From Polychytrium aggregatum (lineage: Eukaryota; Chytridiomycota; Chytridiomycetes; Polychytriales): a stretch of DNA of 64,000 nucleotides. Below are positions 10,612 through 19,933 of the stretch, piece by piece. Every line of letters begins with the position of its first letter. The stretch's first letter is position 1. The notes beneath the pieces are model-generated. The model ran no database searches. It saw only the letters and a list, made by a program, of their open reading frames with translations, and was not told where the DNA came from. A program made the translations under genes and the position numbers. The stretch covers positions 62,001-126,000 of the forward strand of contig NW_026516296.1 in the NCBI RefSeq assembly GCF_025602895.1, given 5' to 3'.

Positions 10612-13293
10612 CTACTGGGTGGTTCGGCTAGCACGAGTGCTGTTCCCGGTCGAAAGTGTGCCAACTGATGACCTTGGGGTGCGCTCGGTAGATGGCGGAG
10701 CAAACTCGTTGAAGAACTATTGGACGCACAGGCCGTCAGCGGCTCACCGAGAAGGCCAGTGGCTGTACAGAGGATACTTGCACCAAATGGGGATGTCGGT
10801 GCTGGGCGAGCTCACCTCGATCTTGGGTTTGGTCGTGGATGTGCGTATTTTCTCCTTCTCGTTTTCGCTCGGTGGCTTGAATGACAGCGGGTATCCTACA
10901 GGAGGGGAATCATGACGTTGTTGATACATTTGCGTCACGCAATCAGCAGGTCGACAGGTGTCCAGACAACGGCTGGGTAAAACAGCGAGATTGCTAGCAA
11001 CTGCCAGCCAATTGGTGATGCCCCTGTCGTGGTGCACAATCCCTATGTTCAGCCTCGATGCTGCGATAGCCTTGGATGGCCCATCCGATGGGAGCACAGT
11101 GACGTATCACGCACCATTAAAATCAAGCTTGTCACTCGGGTTCAGTCGATGGATTCCAGTAAAGTTCCTGCCAGGCATCGGCAGAGTTAGCAATATCGTC
11201 AAGACCCGAGCCGCTGGATCAATCCTTCAGGACCAGGAGAGGAGATCTTACTTGGGATCCGTCAGACGCTTCACTACATCAGACTCTGGCGCCGCATGCT
11301 GTTGATTGCGATGGTTGGTGGACAGGAAAGTCAGTAACTCGCCCGCAAGGACGAGTTGGGCACAAACGATTCGGAGCAGCGCCATCACGGCGGATCCACA
11401 GAAACACACCCAGCTCGGGCTGGATCAATGCCCTGCAGATTTGATTCAATTGTTGCCCTGGAAATCGTTGACTGGCCAACGAACAGCAGTCCCACCTTGC
11501 TCAGACTCTCGCGAGAGCCGCTTGGGCTTGTTGGAGGATACTGTGCCATCTCAGCGACCTTCTCCTGGTGCTTCCGAATGGCTTCAAACTTGTGCTTGTA
11601 GGCCGGTGGGAAATTGGCCGGATCTGTGAGTCGAGCGACCACATTGTCTCTCGAGCCACTCTGGACAGGGGACGGTCGCAGAGGATGACGAGTTTGATGA
11701 CGGCACAGATGAGTCCAAGATGTAATCAGGTGGTTAGCTGCCGCAAAGAGAGATCTGGGAGCTTCCATGCATATTCACATGGAGGGACAGTGGCTGCGAA
11801 GAGCACCAATGCAAAGGCGTCGCTCAGAGCAGTACAAGGCGGGAGATGGAAGTTACTGCGTGATCCCCATGGATGCAATACCTTGGACAGGTCGTTCAGT
11901 GAGCCTTCGGATTGTCCTATCTACTTCGCGAGTTGGTGGGTAAGCATGCAGCGTTTGTGAGTGCCTGTGTGAGCAATGCCGGCGACGCTGCGTACCGCCT
12001 ACAGCCAACATGAAAGATGGCCCGGCCAAATCATTTACGCACCCGCTCTTTGCTTTGGGCCTTGCCCTTTTTCCGTCGGGATGAGAGAGGAATAGTCAGC
12101 AGTCGGGTGTGGAGTCTAGTCGAAGCAGCATGCCCAGCAGAATCAGTCCATGGCAGATGTAGCGATTCCCACCAGCCAAAGGATGAAACCCGGAGTGGCG
12201 TGTGCAATCGGGGAGAGCGGTGTGGCTATCGGAGATTTACTGGCCGGATGCACCAAGGAATACATCAATGTGAACACCCCACAAGTAATGGGGCAGGGAT
12301 CGGCAAACAATCTCTCACCATGTCGATGGAGCGACGCTCGGGCGCTCGTGCTGGACGGGACTCGATGGCCGGTAAGCGGCCTGATGCCACACTATCGAAG
12401 CTTCCGATGGAGCCGCGGGCAGCAAACAGCTTCCGGTTGGACGCAGTCGAGTCGAGGCGGGCGAGACTGCCTTTGGACGACTTGAGGCCCTGGGCTCCGG
12501 TGCCTGGACGGGAGTCACTTGAGTTTACGGCTGTTCGGGACCGAGTGAGTCCGCCAGGGTGGTCGGTTGAACTTGCCAGTATCTGACGGGATCCGGTTTT
12601 GGAAGCAATCTTTGTCCGCACGATGTTGTCCATGGACTGATGCAGATTTTCCTCGGCCATCTGCAGCGACTTTTCGATCTGCCGCTCCATCTTATCCATG
12701 GCAGCGGTCATGTCCTGGATGGGAGAAAAGGACCTCACGGACATCGATTCGGATGCCGTAGCATCGACGCTCTTGTCGTCGCCCTGCAGGGCATTTCGGC
12801 CCTGGCGAGCATAGTAGCCATCGAGGCCCTGCGGACCCAGGACTGGCCCACGCAGGTTGCTGGACGAGCCAGTGAGTGCATTCCGAGAGAGGTTGGACTG
12901 AGACATTGATGTCGTTTTTTGCAAGTTGGACTGGGATTGCGAAGTTGCCCGCTGCAGGTTCGAAAGCGACTGCGAGGGAGCCTTTTGCAGATTCGAGAGC
13001 GACCCCAGCGACCCAAGATGGGTTCGAGACCTCTTTGCATCCGAGAAAGCGCCGAGAGAGCCCAGGGCTGCCCTGGACGAGCTCAGGGGCGCAATACTTT
13101 CCTCGGCTTCATCGGTGCTGGAGCCCAGAGCCGCGCTTCGGCTCTGGGGTTTCCCTTTGGTGGACGGCTTGGCCGGGCCCGAGGTGAGGGCAATGTGCTC
13201 AACGTCCGAGAAGTATGTCTGGTAGGTTTCGCGGATGGAGTTGAAGGCGTCCTGGCTCTCTTGGCTCATGGATCCGTCGGCATTGAAGCTCAT
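10612..13293 (-). CDS. TPPP/p25-alpha-like repeat protein (probable flagellar/microtubule protein)
   Basis: Exon 1 (13293-12319) encodes a serine-rich, low-complexity segment with several copies of an S-x-SNLQ-type motif (about residues 100-140) and one helix, MDKMERQIEKSLQMAEENL. Downstream exons are less certain. Candidates with proper borders are about 12123-12049, 11914-11867, 11672-11560 (or a longer form), 11315-11268, 11183-11123, 10930-10817 and 10729-10612. Two of these encode VVARLTDPANFPPAYKHKF and VVKRLTDPKNFTGIHR. They resemble the RLTD-x-x-(K/N)(F/Y)TG-x-HK core of p25-alpha/TPPP proteins, which bind tubulin and occur mainly in flagellated organisms. A weaker third copy reads VDRTIRRLTERP. 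The family link is inferred from this short signature. The N-terminal part is unrecognised. Confidence 0.6.
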
Positions 13294-14818
13294 GTCGACG
13301 GCGCTCGGCAGTCTGGAGGATGAGGGCAGCAGTCTCTGGTATCTCGAAAGTGACGATGGATTCGTCGTATCAAGCAGCTTGAGAGAAGCGGATAGACAGA
13401 CGACTGGATGCTGGAGCGGCAGCGTGGAAGTACTGTCGCTGGTATCGTGAGAAAGAGCAGAGGGGGTGTCGGGGCCTGGGGAGACGACGATGTGGACAGC
13501 AGCAATATGAGATCAGACTCAGTTGCCAGTAGTGGACGGTAATTTTTTTTTCCACTTGGGTCTGAGCATTTCGTTGATCGCAGGTCTCGTCGTCGGAACT
13601 ATGTTGGTCAGAAGCACCGTCCCAATCAAAGGACGACCCCAATCTCGAGCTGTGGCATCGAAGCGGCTGAAGCTGATGAGGCCACCGGTCTGCCAGAGCT
13701 GCCCTCAGCCAGATGCTCTGCAGGGACGATGGAAACGCCTGGAGAACGGGAGGTGTGGGATGCACGGAGACGAGTGGCCGCCTCAGACAGTTGCGGTCGA
13801 CGAGATGTGGATCGCAAACAACGGCACCAACACCCCCGCTGGAGACAGCGTTCCTCGATCTCTGGTGGGGAGCCAAGGTGGCCGCTTGGGCAGCGATCTG
13901 CTTGTATCCGTCTCCGATTGACAAAGTCGCACCCTTCTATCTATCGCAAATGCGGCTGCGAGGATATTCATCGAAGTGGCTGGTATCGAGACTGGCTCGG
14001 CTGGCGATTGCTTGCGCAGCAGCCGATCTGGATCATTGCCGTTCTTGGGAGACAACAGAGACGGCTACACGCAAGCAGACAATGGGATGGCTCAGGAACC
14101 AGAAGCTAATTCTCGAGAGCCGTGTCTTCTGGCATCACTCCACTCTTCCAGAGAGAAGCCGCGGTCTTTGCAACCGACGCAAGCCGAACCCGAGACCGAC
14201 TCCAATGTCGATTCGCTGTGCGAGCCATGCCTCACAGGCGACTTGAATCTCCGTCATGGCCATTCAGTGTCGTTGAATGTGCCAATGCACTGTGATGCAA
14301 GCGAACTATATGTGGCCTATGGCAAGCCCGCCTCATCCAACAGGCTCCTCTGTCCAGCTCCGTGCCCACGCCACCGGTCTATCCAAACCTCGGCGTGGAT
14401 GCAGCCGCGACCAGCATCACCATCGCCCAACCGCGTCGGCCAAGACAGATCCGCCCTCGAGAGCCCCAGACATCGATGGTGGTGGCTGCAGACCGACGGG
14501 GCCACGGCAAACCCGCAGTGCTGCTCGACAATGGTGGCCGCCTGGGCTCGGATGGACAGTGACTGCTCCATGCATCGAAGCAGCATCGCTGACGACGCAG
14601 GAGGTCATGGCTTCGACACGTCATGCGCCGCGCCACTGCTGGCGTCTCCGCCTCTCTCTCCGCCTTCTCGCCGGCCCCTCGCCGCTGACGTCGCCGTGGC
14701 TGGCTCGTCTCGCTTTTTTTCGGCGGAGGCCAGGGGTTGTGGCGCAGCAGTGGCCGCCGATATAACTGTGGGGTCGCGGGCAGCATTCTAATTTTTCTCC
14801 CTCGCGTATCTCTGACAG
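13294..14818. other. Intergenic, no gene recognised
   Basis: This lies between the divergent starts of the TPPP-like gene and eEF1A. Open frames of 177-271 codons exist on the plus strand (up to 14791), and one of 224 codons runs on the minus strand. They overlap each other, have no recognisable domain and contain no coherent splice pattern. It is likely to be mostly promoter and 5' UTR sequence. Confidence 0.5.
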
Positions 14819-15174
14819 GTAAGAGCACCCGGCTGGCAAGCCCATAGATGCCGCATGTCGCCGGACCGACGCAAGCGCCTCGATCCATCCATCCATCCAT
14901 CCATCCATCCATCCATCCATCCATCCATCCATCTGCGCATCCATCCATCTGCGCATCCATCCATCCATCCGCCAATGCATCTGCGCACCCGTCCAGCCTC
15001 GTCGCTGAGGCGCATCTAGTGATCTCGCAGCGCGTCAGCCTCGGCTGAGCCACGAGATGCTCGGCCTCTCCTGACCCGGCTCAGCGGACGCTGGTGCTGA
15101 TCAGACACCATCCCCCTCCAGCCCACCCTGTCCTCTGCACGACGCTAACGCACATTGCTTTCTCGTCGCGCAGC
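14819..15174 (+). other. Probable 5' UTR intron of eEF1A containing a (CATC)n tract
   Basis: A strong donor GTAAGA occurs at 14819, and a pyrimidine-rich acceptor TTTCTCGTCGCGCAG ends at 15174, 12 bases before the eEF1A start codon. eEF1A genes of many eukaryotes carry such a leader intron. Inside it lies a CATC/ATCC microsatellite, roughly 14883-14985, interrupted by TGCG. No transcript evidence is available. Confidence 0.55.
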
Positions 15175-15186
15175 AGAACTTTCACC

Positions 15187-16569
15187 ATGGGCAAGGAAAA
15201 GTCTCACATCAACATTGTCGTCATTGGCCACGTCGACTCCGGCAAGTCGACCACCACCGGCCACATGATCTACAAGTGCGGTGGTATTGACAAGCGTACC
15301 ATTGAGAAGTTCGAGAAGGAAGCCGCCGATCTCGGCAAGGGTTCCTTCAAGTACGCCTGGGTTCTTGACAAGCTCAAGGCCGAGCGTGAGCGTGGTATCA
15401 CCATCGATATCGCTCTCTGGAAGTTCGAGACCCCCAAGTACTACGTCACCGTCATTGATGCCCCTGGCCACCGTGATTTCATCAAGAACATGATCACCGG
15501 TACCTCCCAGGCTGACTGCGCCATCCTCATCATCACCGCCGGTGTTGGTGAGTTCGAGGCCGGTATCTCCAAGGATGGCCAGACCCGTGAGCACGCTCTC
15601 CTTGCTTTCACCCTCGGTGTCAAGCAGATGATCGTTGCCGTCAACAAGATGGACACCGTCAAGTACTCTGAGGAGCGCTTCAACGAAATCGTCAAGGAAA
15701 CCTCCAACTTCATCAAGAAAGTCGGCTACAACCCCAAGGCCGTCGCCTTCGTCCCCATCTCGGGCTGGCACGGTGACAACATGATCGATCCCTCCGACAA
15801 CATGCCCTGGTTCAAGGGATGGAACAAGGAGACCAAGGCCGGCGCCTCCACCGGCAAGACCCTCCTCAACGCCATCGATGCCATCGAGCCTCCCCAGCGC
15901 CCCACCGAGAAGCCCCTCCGCCTTCCCCTCCAGGATGTGTACAAGATCGGCGGTATCGGCACTGTCCCCGTCGGCCGTGTCGAGACCGGTGTCATCAAGC
16001 CCGGTATGGTCGTCTCGTTCGCCCCCTCGGGTGTCCAGACTGAAGTCAAGTCCGTCGAAATGCACCACGAGTCCCTCGCTGAGGGTCTCCCCGGAGACAA
16101 CGTCGGCTTCAACGTCAAGAACGTCTCCGTCAAGGATATCCGCCGTGGCTTCGTCGCCTCTGACATCAAGAACGACCCCGCCAAGGAGTGCGCTTCCTTC
16201 AACGCCCAGGTCATTGTCCTCAACCACCCCGGTCAGATCGCCGCTGGCTACTCGCCCGTCCTCGATTGCCACACTGCTCACATTGCCTGCAAGTTTGCTG
16301 AGCTCGTTGAGAAGATCGACCGTCGTTCCGGCAAGAAGCTCGAAGACAACCCCAAGTTTGTCAAGTCGGGTGATGCTGCCATCGTCAAGATGATCCCCAC
16401 CAAGCCCATGTGTGTCGAGTCCTTCTCCGACTACCCCCCTCTCGGCCGTTTCGCCGTCCGTGATATGCGCCAGACCGTTGCCGTCGGTGTCATTAAGGCC
16501 GTCGAGAAGACCGACAAGGCTGCCGGTGGCAAGGCTACCAAGGCTGCTGGCAAGGCTGGCAAGAAGTAA
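15187..16569 (+). CDS. TEF1: Translation elongation factor eEF1A
   Basis: The protein delivers aminoacyl-tRNA to the ribosome in a GTP-dependent manner. The coding region is a single uninterrupted exon of 460 residues, the usual length. GTP-binding motifs are GHVDSGKST, the switch I ERGITID, the DAPGH motif, NKMD and the SGW G5 element. Domains 2 and 3 follow and end in the Lys-rich tail KAAGKAGKK. The start ATG sits in a good context (TTCACCATGG). An in-frame extension upstream is open but lies in the probable leader intron. Codon usage is strongly biased to C-ending codons, unlike its neighbours, as expected of a very highly expressed gene. Confidence 0.99.
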   Translation: MGKEKSHINIVVIGHVDSGKSTTTGHMIYKCGGIDKRTIEKFEKEAADLGKGSFKYAWVLDKLKAERERGITIDIALWKFETPKYYVTVIDAPGHRDFIKNMITGTSQADCAILIITAGVGEFEAGISKDGQTREHALLAFTLGVKQMIVAVNKMDTVKYSEERFNEIVKETSNFIKKVGYNPKAVAFVPISGWHGDNMIDPSDNMPWFKGWNKETKAGASTGKTLLNAIDAIEPPQRPTEKPLRLPLQDVYKIGGIGTVPVGRVETGVIKPGMVVSFAPSGVQTEVKSVEMHHESLAEGLPGDNVGFNVKNVSVKDIRRGFVASDIKNDPAKECASFNAQVIVLNHPGQIAAGYSPVLDCHTAHIACKFAELVEKIDRRSGKKLEDNPKFVKSGDAAIVKMIPTKPMCVESFSDYPPLGRFAVRDMRQTVAVGVIKAVEKTDKAAGGKATKAAGKAGKK

Positions 16570-16906
16570 ATGTCACGAGCTTGCCTTGTAACCCCTAATA
16601 TAATGCGTATGCCAAAGCAAAACGAGAGTACCCTGGTCCGAGCCTTGTTGTGTCTGGTCCTTGAGAGTGCCTTCTGGAAGCAAAAGAGAGGAGAGAGGAA
16701 TGTTGCACCCACATCAGTTACGCTGACGTCCGCGGTGCCCGGAGCGGTTTCGGTATATGGGCAGTTTCGTTCCTGGTTGCGCCCGCCAACTGCGTCCAGC
16801 CGCTCAATCACGACCAACTGCTGACTCGCAGCTGCCCTGATCCCCACATCGTCGACTCTTCCTGGCTGCTCGGACGCTTTCAGGCTGCAGTCCCAGAGGC
16901 ACCGAG
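16570..16906. other. Intergenic, eEF1A 3' flank and EF-hand gene promoter
   Basis: No gene is seen in this gap between two plus-strand genes. It must contain the eEF1A 3' UTR and the promoter of the downstream gene. Confidence 0.5.
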
Positions 16907-18337
16907 ATGGGCAACCAGCCATCCACCGCCAAGGAGAATCGGCTCACCGCCGAGCAGATATATCAATACTCGCGCCAGTTCGAGCGTGAGTGTGTCGAGA
17001 GCCCTTTTGCTCGTCGCTGTTTGGGTGCTCATCCGACTGCTAACGCGCCGCTCCCGCCGCAGTCAACATCGCCGAGATCGAGTTCTGCCACCAGCGTTTC
17101 CTGAAGCTCTCGCCCGTGAACGACCAGCGAGCGCTCCCCGAGGGCTCGGAGCAGGTTGACTGGCTGCTGACTCGGGTACGCTGCGTCGGCCGAGTCGTGC
17201 GCTGATTGTTCTTGGTGGCCGCCCCGCTGACACGCGAGGCCAGGTCTTTGCCCAGCTCTTTGGCGGACAAAGGTCCATATCGTTTCCGCAATTCATGGAA
17301 GCAGTTCGTTCGTGGAGCACGCATCGCATCGAAACCAAACTGGAATGTGAGTACAGGCTCGTGGCAGGGTGGCTTCTTCGGGACGGACTGGCTGAGAACA
17401 GACCTCGCACTCACATCTGCGGTCCGACCGATTGCGGCACTGTGGTAAAATGTCAGTTTTCTTCAAGCTCTTGGACTACGATGGAGACGCCGTCATCAAG
17501 ATATGCGATCTGACCGTCCTGATCCAGCAGATTCTCGATTACAATGTGGGTCTGCGACTGGTTTGCATTAAAAACTGGAGCTGGCGAGCTCTCAGGCCGG
17601 TCGAGTAAGTGAGCGCTTCGCATGGTCTCACCGTCGCTCTCTTGATCTCCGGCTGATGCTGCATCGGCCAGTTCAAAGTTGGTGATCGTGTCCGGATACG
17701 GAGCAGTCAAAAAGTCGGGACGCTGGAGTATATCGGGCCAACCAAGTTTGCGCAAGGTATCTGGGGCGGACTCCGACTCGATAGTGCAGGCAAGTGGCCC
17801 GTTGTGTTCGTAAGCTGTTGAGGGGACTCTTGTCCCTTGAGGTGCTCAGCGATAGAGTTCGTCCCGGATCTCAGCATTCCGAGAATCTGGCCGGACAGCA
17901 ATTTGATGCTTGCGTATGACTGCCAGACGGCAAAAACGATGGCACTGTCAAGGGTGTTCGATACTTTACCTGCGAGCCGCAATACGGAATATTTGTGGCC
18001 TATCCAAACCTCGAGCTGGTGAGAGCAAACTTGCCGACCACTGGACTTGATGTGTCGACCAAATTGACTAGAGGTTGTTGGCTGTGAGTATATTCCCTGC
18101 CTGGGAACTCAAACCTGCGCTCAATTCCAACAGATGGAGCACGTGGCAATGGCAAGATCGATCACGGATCCATTTCAGGGCATGCAAACAGACGCCATCA
18201 CCATGGCCGAGTTTGTCGAGACTTTGGCCCAAGACCGAATGGTGCGCGAGCTTCTTGGCAAGCCGATACTTCCAACTGTGCTGCGCGGAAATGGCGGACG
18301 GACGGGGATGCCAGTCGCCGGGGTCGTGCAAAAATAG
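16907..18337 (+). CDS. EF-hand protein with an apparent internal CAP-Gly domain
   Basis: The exons are 16907-16985, 17063-17175, 17244-17346, 17457-17545, 17672-17789, 17927-18018, an optional 12-base exon 18072-18083, and 18134-18337. Phases close without the microexon to 265 residues. The N-terminus MGNQPS could be myristoylated. EF-hand-type segments follow, including FFFKLLDYDGDAVIKICDL with a canonical Asp-x-Asp-Gly-Asp loop. Exons 5-6 encode a complete CAP-Gly domain: VGDRVRIRSS, GPTKFAQGIWGGLRLD, DGKNDGTVKGVRYF and YGIFVAYPNLEL. The last exon looks like a degenerate fourth EF-hand. The CAP-Gly exons have no usable start upstream and splice in phase 0 on both outer sides. The intron between them is GC-AG. 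A calcium sensor that binds microtubule ends is the inferred role. A mixture of isoforms is an alternative. Confidence 0.65.
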
Positions 18338-18881
18338 AGACGGCGATCAATTGGCCACGAGTGCATGCCGGTCGAGCGCGAGCGACGGCGAGATGGTGGT
18401 GGTGGTGGTGGTGATGGTGGTGGTGATGGTGGTGGCAGTGATGGCTGATCTGGCCAAGACATGGAATGGATCCTGTCGATCGTCCACCAACAGGCAGTGC
18501 AAGTCGTGGAGGACGATGTCGAGCAAGTTGGACATGCTGACGATGGCGAGCATGTGAGGAGTGGCTGCAGTATATCTTGGATGCTAGGTTTGATATTGCG
18601 GGATGATACTGGGATGATACTGAGCTGATACCGGGGTAGTATCGGAGTGATTGTCAGGTGTGAATGTGTGAATGTGTGAATGTGTGAATGTGTGAATGTG
18701 TGAATGTGTGAATGTGTGAATGTGTGAATGTGTGTGTGTGTGTGAATGTGTGTGTGTGTGTGTGTGTGTGTGTGACGACACGTGGCCAGCCAATCGACGG
18801 CGCCAGCCACCGATGCTGCGCACAAGCCACGCGGTGATCGGACACGGAACGGGGGACACGGAACGGGTGGCGGCACAGCGG
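18338..18881. repeat. Low-complexity block upstream of U5: GGT/GAT tract, GTGAATGT repeat, TG tract
   Basis: After the EF-hand/CAP-Gly stop come a GGTGGT/GAT tract (about 18391-18442) and then an 8-base tandem repeat GTGAATGT with roughly nine copies (about 18657-18735). This passes into a nearly pure TG dinucleotide tract ending near 18774. No gene is seen. Minus-strand frames through it give Thr-His runs and are rejected. Confidence 0.8.
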
Positions 18882-18888
18882 TATAAAA
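18882..18888 (+). promoter_or_regulatory. TATA box of the U5 snRNA gene
   Basis: TATAAAA stands about 30 bases before the predicted 5' end of the U5 RNA. It is surrounded by GC-rich sequence, and its spacing suits a TATA-directed start near 18912. Confidence 0.7.
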
Positions 18889-18911
18889 GGGCGGGCGGGC
18901 GGCAAGTCTTT

Positions 18912-19065
18912 GCACCGGCATCCTGCTCGACTTTCTCGCATTCGCACGATTTTTTCGCCTTTTACTAAAAAATCCCGTGTCGGAGAGTCACCAAGAGCAG
19001 TGGCCCACTTTTTGGAAACCCGTGATGACCTGCACAGGACAGGACTTCCGCAAGGGAGGACGGTC
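18912..19065 (+). ncRNA. U5 spliceosomal snRNA
   Basis: The invariant U5 loop I sequence CGCCTTTTACT lies at 18956-18966. It is closed by a perfect 8-bp stem (18948-18955 with 18967-18974). Below it, GCAC pairs with GTGT and GACTTTCTC pairs with GGAGAGTC. CTGCTC (18923-18928) pairs with GAGCAG (18995-19000), giving the long U5 stem 1. An Sm-like site ACTTTTTGG lies at 19007-19015, followed by a 3' hairpin capped by a GCAA tetraloop near 19049. Loop I aligns exon ends during splicing. The 5' end is placed from the TATA spacing. The 3' end is uncertain and could lie anywhere from about 19025 to 19070. Confidence 0.85.
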
Positions 19066-19088
19066 AGTGAGGACACACAACCCATTCC

Positions 19089-19120
19089 GGACAGCCGAGG
19101 GTTCAACTCCCTTGCTGTCC
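19089..19120. repeat. Inverted repeat downstream of U5
   Basis: GGACAGC (19089-19095) is the reverse complement of GCTGTCC (19114-19120). An inner GGG/CCC stem closes a loop TTCAACT. It resembles the T arm and acceptor stem of a tRNA, but no matching D arm or anticodon arm is visible. It may be a 3'-end element of the U5 gene or a tRNA remnant. Confidence 0.5.
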
Positions 19121-19933
19121 AATTGATATCAATTGATGTCTGTTTGGCTGGTGGCCGTTCGGTATCGGATGGATGGACTGGACTGGTGCTGTCTGCGAAC
19201 TGCAGGTGTCTGCTGGACCGGTGTTCTCTGTTCAGACGTGGGTGGTGTTCAATCGGTGCGGTGTGATTGGATCGAGTGGCTGCATTAATGTTCATCCATG
19301 TCGCGGCATTCCAATGTCCATCGATATCCGTCAATGTCGGATCTCGGCCGTTTGTCTCTTGGCACCAGGCAATCAATCCGTCCATCTCTGGTCGATTGGA
19401 AACAATGATGCCGATCTGGAGTGGGGTGGTGCTTGGCCAGCGAGCGACGGCGATGGCGTCGCATCAGTGGCATGGGGAATGCTGGATCTGGATGCTGGGT
19501 GTGGATCTGGATCTGGATCTGGATGCTGGGAGTGGAGTGGAGAATGCTAGGTGTGGAACGGAGAATGCTGGGTGTGGAATGGAGAATGCTGGGTCCTGGA
19601 TCCTGGATGATGGTACAATGGCATCGCTGCAGTCTCGGTTGCTTCGTTGACGACCCTGCTTCGTCAATAACTCGCTGTGTGGTCCATCGGTTGATCATCA
19701 CATCACACCTCTTGCCCTTGCGACTGCCTTCACACCAACCGAGCCGGCAGCAGCCCGATGATCGCTCGCTGTGCCCGCTCCGTCCTGGATCGTCCATCGC
19801 CCATCGTCCGTCGCTGCTGTTTGGCTTGGATGCATCTGCAACTGTATTCTGCTTCGTTGCTGACCATTGCTGGCTATTGCTGGCTATTGCTGACTATTGC
19901 TGCATATTGGCTGCAGCTGCCTGCTCGAGGCCA
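19121..19933. repeat. Intergenic with short tandem repeats
   Basis: This lies between U5 and the stop of the WBP4-like gene. Repeats include a GGATCT/GGATGCT tract (about 19482-19532), three imperfect copies of GTGTGGAAYGGAGAATGCTGG (about 19548-19592), and a TATTGCTGGC-type repeat (about 19856-19900). No gene is recognised. Confidence 0.6.

Noticed and set aside
13976-14791. Plus-strand open frame of 271 codons
   Set aside because: No recognisable domain, overlapping frames of similar length on both strands, and no splice context; probably chance in GC-rich DNA.
15145-16281. Minus-strand open frame of 378 codons antisense to eEF1A
   Set aside because: It is a shadow caused by the strong C-ending codon bias of eEF1A; its Gly/Asp/Val-rich peptide has no family.
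19040-19121. Complete tRNA gene ending in the TTCAACT hairpin
   Set aside because: The 3' half resembles a tRNA, but no 7-bp acceptor partner, D arm or anticodon stem fits; only an inverted repeat is reported.
18584-19385. Minus-strand frames with Thr-His runs
   Set aside because: They are produced by translating the GTGAATGT and TG repeats and cross the U5 gene.
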